From: Tistrella mobilis | Lineage (GTDB): Bacteria; Pseudomonadota; Alphaproteobacteria; Tistrellales; Tistrellaceae | Length of the DNA stretch: 57,991 nt | NCBI RefSeq assembly: GCF_039634785.1 | Contig: NZ_JBBIAB010000029.1 | Span: forward strand, 1 to 57,991 | Direction of reading: 5' to 3' | In this document: positions 34,704 to 42,175 of the stretch, piece by piece | Layout of the letters: every line of letters starts with the position of its first letter | Numbering within the stretch: the stretch's first letter is position 1 | Made by a program: the position numbers and the translations under genes | Notes under the pieces: model-generated | Database searches by the model: none | Told to the model about the DNA's origin: nothing | The model's input: only the letters and a program-made list of their open reading frames with translations

Positions 34704-34753
34704 GTCTGACGGCTGCCATTATATGACAGACATCATTATTATTCGACAGCCGT
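34704..34753. promoter_or_regulatory. Nested inverted repeats at the thiolase promoter
   Basis: TGTCTG (34704-34709) pairs with CAGACA (34727-34732), and ACGGCTG (34709-34715) pairs with CAGCCGT (34747-34753). The AT-rich core lies 20-70 bases before the thiolase start, within the divergent promoter region. Confidence 0.4.
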
Positions 34754-34812
34754 GATGGGCCTGCCTCGCCCAACAGGTAAAGCTTTGCAGCGCGCCCGAC
34801 AATCAGGGGATA

Positions 34813-34830
34813 TACGTAGAAGGCTACGTA
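34813..34830. promoter_or_regulatory. TACGTAG inverted repeat before PAS-LuxR gene
   Basis: TACGTAG and CTACGTA, seven-base perfect arms with a four-base spacer, directly upstream of the ribosome site of the regulator. Its two TACGTA half-sites fit a LuxR/FixJ-type dimer. Autoregulation and control of the divergent thiolase/ligase genes are plausible. Confidence 0.5.
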
Positions 34831-34845
34831 AGCGGGAGGATGGCG

Positions 34846-35412
34846 ATGCAGCCGGAGGATCTGTCGACCGAAGGGCTGGAACTGGCCGGCTTCATGAACG
34901 CGCCGGTCGGCATCATGGTGCTGTCGCACCGCCGGATCCTGCGGGTGAACGCCGAGATCGAGGCGATCTTCGGCTGGCGCCGCACCGAGCTGGAGGGCCG
35001 GTCGGTGCGCATGCTCTACCCGTCGAGCGTCGATTACGAAAAGACCGGCGCCCGCTGGCATCGCTGGCTGGAGAACAGCCCCCGCTACGAGGACGAGCGG
35101 TTCATGCAGTGCAAAAGCGGCGAAATCATCTGGACCCGCGCCCGTGGCCGCACGCTCACCCCCGACGACCCGTTCCGCCTGATCGTCTGGACCTTCGACC
35201 GGCTTGAAGACCGGGCGCCGGGCTCGGCCGCGCTCACCCCGCGCGAACGCGAGGTGACCCGCTATGTGGTCAACGGCCTGACCAGCAAACAGATCGCCCA
35301 GGCGCTGGCCATCTCGCCACGCACGGTGGAGGTGCATCGCAGCGCGATCATGCGCAAGCTGGGCGTCGCCAACACTGCCGAGCTGATCGCCAAGGTCATC
35401 GTCGAGCGCTGA
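34846..35412 (+). CDS. PAS-LuxR family transcriptional regulator
   Basis: 188 aa. Residues 10-120 form one PAS sensory domain (GIMVLSHRRILRVNAEIEAI, FGWRRTELEGRS, then WTRARGRTLTP). The C-terminus is a LuxR helix-turn-helix (LTPREREVTRYVVNGLTSKQ, IAQALAISPRTVEVHRSAIM, RKLG). There is no receiver domain, so a ligand or redox signal may be read directly by PAS. ATG 34846 is preferred since GGGAGGA lies five to six bases before it; the ATG at 34840 is too close. It is divergent from the thiolase gene and its end overlaps the AHSA1 gene by 17 bases. Confidence 0.85.
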   Translation: MQPEDLSTEGLELAGFMNAPVGIMVLSHRRILRVNAEIEAIFGWRRTELEGRSVRMLYPSSVDYEKTGARWHRWLENSPRYEDERFMQCKSGEIIWTRARGRTLTPDDPFRLIVWTFDRLEDRAPGSAALTPREREVTRYVVNGLTSKQIAQALAISPRTVEVHRSAIMRKLGVANTAELIAKVIVER

Positions 35413-35893
35413 CCGCCGCCAGCCCCGCCAGCTGCCGCCGCCAGAAGCTGCCATGGCGGTGCAGAAATATGCCGTCGGGGAAATGGTGACGGGCAGCATG
35501 GCTGATCGGGATCGCATCCCAGCCCAGATGTTCCACCGTCACCCTTGTGCCGTCCTCGACCGGGTCGAAGGCGACAGACACGCGGGTTTCCTGGTCGGCG
35601 GCGAAACTCGCCTGGCGCCAGGTCAGGGCCAGGCGGCCGGCTGTGCCCGGTGCGGGCGGGGCTTCCCAGGTCAGGATGCGACCGATCTCGAACCGGCCGC
35701 CATCGGGTTTTTCTTCGATCAACCGCCCCTCCGGCCCCTTCGGATCGAAGGTGAGCCGGCCGGGCGGGCCGGGGGTGAAGGCGAACAGCCCGTCCGCCTG
35801 CCACCAGAGGCCGATCTCGTCGGTGAAGGCGCGGAAGAACCGCGGCGTGGGTGCCGCGATGCGCAGCGCGACCAGGATTTTCGAGCCGGTCAT
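35396..35893 (-). CDS. SRPBCC/AHSA1-domain protein
   Basis: 165 aa START/Bet v1-like fold protein of the Aha1-C (AHSA1) type: RIAAPTPRFFRAFTDEIGLW, LTWEAPPAPG and HLGWDAIPISH. Such proteins bind hydrophobic ligands and are very often encoded directly after an ArsR gene, as here. The ATG at 35893 overlaps the ArsR stop (ATGA). Function is unknown; stress or small-molecule response is likely. Confidence 0.8.
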   Translation of the reverse strand: MTGSKILVALRIAAPTPRFFRAFTDEIGLWWQADGLFAFTPGPPGRLTFDPKGPEGRLIEEKPDGGRFEIGRILTWEAPPAPGTAGRLALTWRQASFAADQETRVSVAFDPVEDGTRVTVEHLGWDAIPISHAARHHFPDGIFLHRHGSFWRRQLAGLAAVSARR

Positions 35894-36231
35894 TCTTCCG
35901 TCGCCTCCGCCTCCAGATGCGCCTTCAGGGCCAGCAGCTGGTGCGACCACATCCGCTCGGTCTCGTCGACCCAGGATTTGAGCGCCGAGAAGGGTTCGGG
36001 ACGCAGCCGGTAGATCCGCACCCGGGCATCGAAATCGGGATGGCTTTCCTCGATCAGCCCCGCCCGACGCAGCGCCTTCAGGTGGCGGCTGGCCGCGGGC
36101 GGGCTGAGGCCGATGGCCTCGGCCAGCTCTCCCGCCCGCTGCGGGCGGGCGCGCAACAGCTCCACCACCTGCCGGCGATGCGGGTCGGCGAGGGCCGCAA
36201 GAACGGTGTCGAGAGAGGCGACGGCCGTCAT
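35890..36231 (-). CDS. ArsR-family transcriptional regulator
   Basis: 113 aa winged helix: VLAALADPHRRQVVELLRAR, then GELAEAIGLSPPAASRHLKA and LRRAGLIEE. No ELCVCDL-type metal-binding Cys are present, which places it with the metal-independent ArsR group paired with AHSA1 proteins. It is coupled by four-base overlaps to the VOC gene before it and the AHSA1 gene after it and probably represses this operon through the dyad at 36740-36761. Confidence 0.87.
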   Translation of the reverse strand: MTAVASLDTVLAALADPHRRQVVELLRARPQRAGELAEAIGLSPPAASRHLKALRRAGLIEESHPDFDARVRIYRLRPEPFSALKSWVDETERMWSHQLLALKAHLEAEATEE

Positions 36232-36704
36232 TCGGGACCGGTCTCGAACCAGCCGTCGATCTTCAGCCCGCTCGCCGCCTCGGCCTCGGTGCGGCCGACG
36301 ACGGCCACGGTCTGGCCGAAGCTCCAGACATGCCCCTCGGGGTCGCGGGCGCAATAGGTGAGATCGCCATAGAACTGCCGCTCCAGCGGCCGGGTGATCA
36401 CCGCACCCGCCTTGACCGCCCGGTCGTGATGCGCCTCGATCCCGTCTTTCAGCTGAACATGCACGGTCTGGGTATTGCGCCCGCCGGTCTGGCGGGGGCT
36501 GGCGACGCCATCGGTCCAGATGGGGCCGATCATGACGTAGCCGTCGCCGAAGCTCATCTCGGAATGGGCGAGATTGCCGTCGGTATCGGTGACGACCAGG
36601 CTGCGCTCGAAGCCGAAGGCGGCCTCCAGCCAGTCGAGGGCGGCGAAGGGGTCTTCATAGAACACGGCGGACCCGAAGGTCGGCCGGCGGAAGGGGTCGT
36701 CCAT
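36228..36704 (-). CDS. VOC (glyoxalase/bleomycin-resistance) family protein
   Basis: 158 aa with the beta-alpha-beta-beta-beta repeats of the vicinal oxygen chelate fold: GSAVFYEDPFAALDWLEAAF, HSEMSFGDGYVMIGPIW and CARDPEGHVWSFGQTV. The family holds dioxygenases, glyoxalase I and antibiotic-binding proteins. ATG 36704 has an AGGGAG ribosome site eight bases upstream; the GTG at 36713 is too close. It heads the VOC-ArsR-AHSA1 operon. Confidence 0.82.
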   Translation of the reverse strand: MDDPFRRPTFGSAVFYEDPFAALDWLEAAFGFERSLVVTDTDGNLAHSEMSFGDGYVMIGPIWTDGVASPRQTGGRNTQTVHVQLKDGIEAHHDRAVKAGAVITRPLERQFYGDLTYCARDPEGHVWSFGQTVAVVGRTEAEAASGLKIDGWFETGPE

Positions 36705-36739
36705 GGCGGTCACTCCCTATCAGTTTCTGGTAATATTTA

Positions 36740-36764
36740 ACGATAGGGTGAATTATATCGTCAA
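36740..36764 (-). promoter_or_regulatory. Promoter and ArsR-type dyad of the VOC operon
   Basis: On the minus strand a TTGACG -35 box (36759-36764) precedes a TTAAAT -10 box at 18-base spacing. ACGATA (36740-36745) and TATCGT (36756-36761) are inverted repeats ten bases apart that cover the promoter, a typical placement for ArsR autorepression. Confidence 0.5.
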
Positions 36765-36765
36765 G

Positions 36766-37115
36766 GGGATTTTGAGGAGTCATCTGACGTTCACGGGTGT
36801 GGAGGATGATCTGCTGGCGCCGCTTGCGATGAAGGCTAGTGAAGGATGTCCAGACCACCATCGACTTCGCGGGAAGCCCCCTTTTACGCCGCAGGCGTCA
36901 CGCTCCTCATCCGGCGGATCGCCAGTGCAGGGTGAGTTTCGATTCGGGCTCTCAACAACCGATGAGACTCGCCATGCATCAGAGTTAGCGCAAAGCGCAT
37001 CGAATTTCTATGGATCTGCAACGATGATGTTCCGTGGCGCACTAAATCCTCTTGAATTGCAACATTCTGCGTGATATACGCATCGAACATAAGTTTTTCG
37101 CAACGAACCTCCGGG
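36766..37115. other. AT-richer boundary region before ietA, no gene seen
   Basis: About 350 bases with visibly lower GC than the surroundings and no convincing reading frame. A short minus-strand stretch (about 36785-36861) reads like coding debris, but no family was recognised. It may mark the left boundary of the transferred ietAS island and holds its promoter. Confidence 0.4.
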
Positions 37116-38318
37116 ATGACGCAAGTGGATCACTTCTCAATTATCCAGGCCTTGTGCCGATCTGCGATGGCAGACCCATCCCCTGCGGTTCGCAAGCAGG
37201 TTGAACGGTTGCGCGTCGCTCTTGAGAAGGAAGGGAACGAGAAACAGGCAGCCTCGATCGCGGGCATCCTGGCAACGGCACAACGAGCTAAGGAAGTGGC
37301 CCCGAGCCGTATCGAACGGTCACGCGCTCAATTGACCGGCGAAACGCTCGGCCCTAACACGCCGGTGCCCGTTGATCGCGAAACCGCAGCCTCCCTGGCC
37401 CAGATTATGTTCCCAAACGATATTGCGTCGCGCCCACCCCTGTTCAATCCGACCGTGACCCAGGCAGTTGGAACGATCATCGAAGAGTGGGCAAACTTCG
37501 ATGCCTTCGCCGACATCGGCATCGCGCCGTCCAAGACCTGCCTGATCTATGGCGCGCCGGGGACCGGTAAGACACGGCTTGCGCTTTGGATCGCGCGCGA
37601 GCTGAGCCTGCCCGTCGTGCTGGTTAAGCTCGATGGCTTGGTGTCATCCTTCCTCGGGACGACGGCACGCAACATCGGGAACCTGTTCGCTTTCGCCAAC
37701 CGCTATCGCTGCGTGCTGCTGCTTGACGAGTTCGATGCGATCGCGAAGGTTCGCGACGACCCGCAGGAGGTCGGCGAGATCAAGCGCGTCGTGAACGCCC
37801 TGCTCCAGAACCTCGACTCGCGCCGCGACGTCGGATTCACGATCGGCATCACCAACCATCCGAAGCTGCTTGACCCCGCCGTCTGGCGGCGGTTCGAGGT
37901 GCAACTCGAGATCCCGAAGCCAGACTTTGAGATGCGCAAGGCGATCGCCTCGCATTTCATGCCTCCTATCATCGCACCTGATAGTCATCTGCGTCTGATC
38001 GCTTGGTTCACCGAAGGATCCACGGGTGCGGAGATCGAATCGCTCGTCCGCACCTATAAGAAGGCGATGGCCGTGCGCGAATCAGAGCGCCTCGACCTGC
38101 TCGGCACCCTCCGACAGTTCGCAACGCTCAACGCCGCGCGCGTGCAGAGCGAGCGCCGCGCCTTGCTATTCGAAGAGCCGACCACCCTGTTCCGTGCAAT
38201 GCGCGATGATCCTATGCTCGGCTTCTCGATGACTGACATTGGAGAGATCGCTGGCAAGGACAAATCCACTGTCAGTCGCCAGCTCGGCAAGGCACTCAAG
38301 CACGACGAGGAGCGCTAA
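37116..38318 (+). CDS. ietA: AAA ATPase, IetA-like
   Basis: 400 aa cytoplasmic AAA ATPase. Residues 1-130 are helical. Walker A is YGAPGTGKTR (about 145-154), Walker B is CVLLLDEFDAIAK, sensor 1 is IGITNHP, and WRRFEVQLEIPKPD carries the arginine-finger region, as in FtsH/spastin-like AAA proteins. The C-terminal 30 residues form a helix-turn-helix (TDIGEIAGKDKSTVSRQLGK). It is three bases ahead of a subtilisin-like protease gene; this ATPase-protease pair corresponds to IetAS, first described as a rhizobial plasmid stability/incompatibility determinant and later reported as an anti-phage system. GC content is lower than in the flanking genes. The start is uncertain: GTG 37071 and ATG 37167 are alternatives. 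Confidence 0.82.
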   Translation: MTQVDHFSIIQALCRSAMADPSPAVRKQVERLRVALEKEGNEKQAASIAGILATAQRAKEVAPSRIERSRAQLTGETLGPNTPVPVDRETAASLAQIMFPNDIASRPPLFNPTVTQAVGTIIEEWANFDAFADIGIAPSKTCLIYGAPGTGKTRLALWIARELSLPVVLVKLDGLVSSFLGTTARNIGNLFAFANRYRCVLLLDEFDAIAKVRDDPQEVGEIKRVVNALLQNLDSRRDVGFTIGITNHPKLLDPAVWRRFEVQLEIPKPDFEMRKAIASHFMPPIIAPDSHLRLIAWFTEGSTGAEIESLVRTYKKAMAVRESERLDLLGTLRQFATLNAARVQSERRALLFEEPTTLFRAMRDDPMLGFSMTDIGEIAGKDKSTVSRQLGKALKHDEER

Positions 38319-38321
38319 GCG

Positions 38322-40823
38322 ATGGCAAGTCCGGTTCAAATCGTGCTCAATCCCGAGAACTACGAGGAAGCCCGGGAGGCTGGCGGTGGGGGTGGGCGCA
38401 AAGATTTCTTCGCTCACAAAGATCGAGAATTTGTCGCGCATCGGGCCGCCCTCATCAGCGAAATCGACTCCATCTCCGGTATTCTTTCCGCTCAAGCGCA
38501 GGGACCTGTTGGCTTTGCCAAGGTAATTCTCCGTCGTGAAGCTTGGGCAAAAAGCCATCGACCGGTGGCGACGCTGTTCCGCCCAGATCGCGTGCCAGTC
38601 GTTGGAGGCGGCGATCTCGGCGTCATGATCGTCGAAGTGCAGCCCAACACGCTTCAGCAGGTCGCGGCCGAAATGCAGAAGGCCGAAACTCACACTGAGA
38701 TGCGTTTTGATCCCAAACGGGAGAAGGAAATCCCCTATCCCTCAAGCCGAAAGAGCGAGACAGGCGCGATCGAGCGCATCGAACTTTACGGCGCTGCCGA
38801 CCGCCGCCGCTTCTCGGTCGAAGAGGCAGTCGCGTGGCTGTCCAATCCGATGACCGGTAGCGGCTATGAGGTCGAACTGTTCTATGCGGTTCCGCCTCGC
38901 GGCGATTGGGACCGGCTCGACACAGCCCATCGGAGGCTCGTCGAGTCTTTCCTTACCGGCTTCCGCGAACTCGGCTTTGGCGTATCGGTCGAACGCCTGT
39001 CGTATCTGCGTCGGCACCAGCCATTGCTTTCAGTGCGGGTCGACGAAGGCGCAGATGGCGCAGTCTTCTTGCTTCTCGATGGACCAGCAGGCGAACGCCG
39101 CAAGGTCCTTGCACCGTTTAGCGCTGATATCGACCGGCACATTCGGCTGCTGGCCTTCCTTGACAAACATCCCCTTGTTCGACGCATCGGACTGCCCGGC
39201 ATCGTTGTCCGTTCGATGCCGCAGGCAGGTGAGGCTAGAGCCCGCCCCGCAGGCGTGACAATGCCGCTGCGCGACACACGGCGCAGCCATCCGCGCCTGG
39301 GCGTTATTGATGGCGGCATCAGCGAGGTGCTATCGGACTGGGTGATCGACCGGTGGGACATCCTCGCCAACGAGGACATGAACTATGACCACGGCACTTT
39401 CATCGGTGGGCTCGCGGTCGCCGGCGCTAGCCTGAATGGCTCGGAAAACTGCCCGGAAGCCGACGGCGCCGAATTGGTGGATATCGCGATATTCCCAAAC
39501 GAAGCCAGTGGCTCTTTCGCAACCTACTATTCCGGCGGCCTTCCGCAGTTCTTTGACGAAATGGAGTCGGCTGTGACCGACGCGCGTGCACGCCACGACG
39601 TCCGCGTCTTCAACATGAGCCTCAACATCCTTCAGCCCGCTGCTCCTGACGCCTATAGCGCCCACGCCGTGCGGCTAGACCGGATCGCGGAGGACAATAA
39701 TGCAGTGATCATCATGTCGGCCGGCAACACCCGGCCACAGGACTTGCGGTCGGAATGGTCGACCGATCCTGCAACCTCGCTCTCTGGGCTCGCTTTGGCC
39801 CGCAACGATGGACTTCTGACGCCCGCGGAAAGCGCTCGGAACGTCGCGGTCGCAGCAGTGAACCCTATCGGACATGACGGCTGCGTGGCGCGCGCGCCGG
39901 CTCGTTACAGTCGACGTGGTCCAGGGCTGCGCTCGGGCGTGAAGCCCGATCTTGCCCATATCGGCGGTTCGGGCACGCGGCACCCCGTTCTTGGCCACGG
40001 TCTGTTCTCGGTGTTGCCCGATGGCACAATCGTCGATGGTTGTGGCACCAGCTATGCAGCGCCGCTGGTCGCCAAGACCGCCGCGGCACTCGATCATGCC
40101 ATCGAAGGCGAAGTTTCGCGTGAGACGTTGATTGGACTCCTCGTTCACAGCGCAAGATTGCCAGAGCCGCTTGCGCACAAGTTGTTGGCGCCTGTCGCTC
40201 GTGATCTCGTCGGGTTCGGTATACCGCCGTCGGCGGATCGCATTATGGAGACTGGCGATCACGCGATTACCCTGGTGTTCGCTTCGCGGATTCAACAGGG
40301 CCAGCAGATCAACTTCCGTTTCCCATGGCCGGCATCGCTCGTGAGCCCGGGCGGCAAATGCCGTGGCCATGCGCGATTGACCCTGGTCGCTACGCCGCCG
40401 CTCGATCCGCGTTTCGGTGCCGAGTTCGTCCGTGTGAACGTTAACGCCGCCCTACAGCAGGAACAGGACGGTGGCCGCTGGAAGGGCCGGCTCGATCCTC
40501 TCTACCTTCCCTCGAAACGGGAGTCGCCCGCCGTCGAGGCCGAACTGATTGAGCATGATCTGAAGTGGAGCCCGGTGAAGGTCTATGAGAAGACCTTCCC
40601 GCAGGGCGTGGGCCCGTCCTCAAACTGGCGCCTGTTCATCGACTATCTGACCCGCACCGGCGAAGTGATGCCCGAGGGCGGTGTGCCGTTCACGGCGATC
40701 ATCACCATTAGCGACCCCGACGGCGAGAAGCCCGTCTTCAACGACATGCGCCAGAATCTCCAGTCACTTGGCACCACCATCGCGGATATCCGAACGGCTG
40801 CCCGCGTCACCTCGCGCGTTTAG
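38322..40823 (+). CDS. ietS: Subtilisin-like S8 serine protease, IetS-like
   Basis: 833 aa. Residues 1-310 have no recognised domain. The S8 protease core follows, with a complete triad: Asp330 (LGVIDGG), His357 (YDHGTFIGG) and Ser577 (GTSYAAPLVA), plus the oxyanion Asn469 (MSAGNT). A beta-rich region of about 230 residues ends the protein. No signal peptide is present, so it works inside the cell, which fits a toxin-like protease controlled by the partner ATPase. The ATG follows the ietA stop by three bases with a GAGGAG ribosome site. Codon use is less GC-biased than in neighbouring genes, indicating transfer as a unit with ietA. Confidence 0.85.
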   Translation: MASPVQIVLNPENYEEAREAGGGGGRKDFFAHKDREFVAHRAALISEIDSISGILSAQAQGPVGFAKVILRREAWAKSHRPVATLFRPDRVPVVGGGDLGVMIVEVQPNTLQQVAAEMQKAETHTEMRFDPKREKEIPYPSSRKSETGAIERIELYGAADRRRFSVEEAVAWLSNPMTGSGYEVELFYAVPPRGDWDRLDTAHRRLVESFLTGFRELGFGVSVERLSYLRRHQPLLSVRVDEGADGAVFLLLDGPAGERRKVLAPFSADIDRHIRLLAFLDKHPLVRRIGLPGIVVRSMPQAGEARARPAGVTMPLRDTRRSHPRLGVIDGGISEVLSDWVIDRWDILANEDMNYDHGTFIGGLAVAGASLNGSENCPEADGAELVDIAIFPNEASGSFATYYSGGLPQFFDEMESAVTDARARHDVRVFNMSLNILQPAAPDAYSAHAVRLDRIAEDNNAVIIMSAGNTRPQDLRSEWSTDPATSLSGLALARNDGLLTPAESARNVAVAAVNPIGHDGCVARAPARYSRRGPGLRSGVKPDLAHIGGSGTRHPVLGHGLFSVLPDGTIVDGCGTSYAAPLVAKTAAALDHAIEGEVSRETLIGLLVHSARLPEPLAHKLLAPVARDLVGFGIPPSADRIMETGDHAITLVFASRIQQGQQINFRFPWPASLVSPGGKCRGHARLTLVATPPLDPRFGAEFVRVNVNAALQQEQDGGRWKGRLDPLYLPSKRESPAVEAELIEHDLKWSPVKVYEKTFPQGVGPSSNWRLFIDYLTRTGEVMPEGGVPFTAIITISDPDGEKPVFNDMRQNLQSLGTTIADIRTAARVTSRV

Positions 40824-41193
40824 AGATAAAACATCATAGGCGATATCGATTGGGACAATCTGCCGCCCCTCCACAGGGCCGACAAGCCTACAAGTGTGTG
40901 TACAAGGCGTTGCCAACGACGATGTGGCGTCGCGCTCGGCACGGTGCTCGGATGACCTTTGGTTCTCTGGGGACCACTAGCCGGCATGATACGACCGGTG
41001 TCGACCATGATGTCGCGTTGGCAGCATCGACCAGAGCCTCGGAAACTTGCACCCACTCCATCGCATCTACGCCGAGGATTGTGTCACGCCCGTGGCTTAG
41101 CTCGAGCGTGTCGCTCCAAGAACGTCTACATCCGGTCATCAATCGGCCAATTCCCTCCGACGCCCTCGGCCAGAAGCCTACTTCAACATGTCC
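40824..41193. other. Unassigned region after ietS
   Basis: About 370 bases of lower-GC sequence. A 106-codon minus-strand frame (40888-41208, starting MNISLGHVEVGFWPRASEGI) is open but lacks a ribosome site and resembles no family I recognise. No hairpin terminator or insertion-sequence end was seen. It probably represents the right edge of the ietAS island. Confidence 0.35.
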
Positions 41194-41217
41194 TAATGAT
41201 ATATTCATATAGCATTA
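41194..41217. promoter_or_regulatory. 24-base dyad before the GntR/hydantoinase genes
   Basis: TAATG-A-TATAT-TC-ATATA-G-CATTA: five-base outer arms and five-base inner arms all match, with one mismatch pair between them. It lies 28 bases before the GntR start in an AT-rich patch and probably overlaps its promoter. Confidence 0.55.
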
Positions 41218-41244
41218 TGCCATCACCCGCGCTAAGCTCCCTCC

Positions 41245-42090
41245 ATGAGCGACACCGGGGGTGGGATCCGGGATATGGATGAAGGCGGAGCGGTCGGGGA
41301 AGGCGGGCGGGCGGCGCTGGGGCGCGAGGGGCCGACGCCGCTCTATCACCGGCTCTATGTCATCTTTCGCGAGAAGATTCTGGGTGGGGAGCTGCGCGAC
41401 GGCGATGTGCTGCCGGCGGAGCTGGATATCGCGCGCGATTACGGCGTGTCGCGGATCACCGCCAAGCGGGCGCTGGACGATCTGGCGGCGGAAGGGCTGG
41501 TGTCGCGCCAGCGCGGCCGCGGCACCATGGTGACGCATCACTACCGGCCGGCGCCGATCCGGGCGCCGCTGGACGGGCTGATCGCGACCATTCAGAACAT
41601 CGGCGCGCGGTCGGGCGTGCGGCTGGTGTCGCTGGCGCGCGTTGCGGCGCCGGCGGCGATCGCCGAGGAACTGACGATCGATCCGGGCACTGAACTGGTC
41701 GCGGCCGAGCGGGTGCGGTCGGCCGACGGGCGGCCCTTCGCGCTGCTTGCAACCCATACCCTGCCGGCCGCGGCCGCCGCCTTCACCGAGCGGAGCCTGG
41801 CGCATCGTCCGCGCCTGGGCCTGTTCGAGGAGGCGGGCTTCGCGGTTGCGGCCGCGCGTCAGAAGCTGTCGGCGCAGCTGGCCGACGACCGGCTGGCGGT
41901 GCTTCTGGAGGTCGAGCCCGGGGCGGCGCTGCTCCGGCTGACCCGAACCATGTACGACCAGGCCATGCGGCCCTTCGACCATCTGGTCTCGCTCTACGTG
42001 CCCGGCCGGTTCGAATACCGCATGGACCTGACCCGCAGCGACGACGAGGACGGCGGCTGGAAGCCCGCGCGCCTGTCGGTCGGCGAATGA
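41245..42090 (+). CDS. GntR-family regulator, HutC/UTRA type
   Basis: 281 aa. After a Gly-rich N-terminal extension of about 25 residues comes the winged helix (GGELRDGDVLPAELDIARDY, then GVSRITAKRALDDLAAEGLV and RQRGRGTMVTH), and a UTRA effector domain (residues 115-265). It precedes the hydantoinase-to-LeuCD gene series in the same direction with an 85-base gap, so it probably regulates that operon and itself through the dyad at 41194-41217. The ATG at 41275 is an alternative start, nearer to the conserved part. The effector is unknown. Confidence 0.85.
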   Translation: MSDTGGGIRDMDEGGAVGEGGRAALGREGPTPLYHRLYVIFREKILGGELRDGDVLPAELDIARDYGVSRITAKRALDDLAAEGLVSRQRGRGTMVTHHYRPAPIRAPLDGLIATIQNIGARSGVRLVSLARVAAPAAIAEELTIDPGTELVAAERVRSADGRPFALLATHTLPAAAAAFTERSLAHRPRLGLFEEAGFAVAAARQKLSAQLADDRLAVLLEVEPGAALLRLTRTMYDQAMRPFDHLVSLYVPGRFEYRMDLTRSDDEDGGWKPARLSVGE

Positions 42091-42175
42091 CGGATCAGAC
42101 CGCATAAGAGATCAGAACGCGTCGGCGGCCATCGATACCGCCGGCCGGATGCATGCCTCTGGGAGACCACGTGAC

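Noticed and set aside
40888-41208. 106-codon minus-strand frame after ietS as an antitoxin or third gene of the system
   Set aside because: No ribosome site, no family similarity and convergent orientation; known IetAS is a two-gene system.
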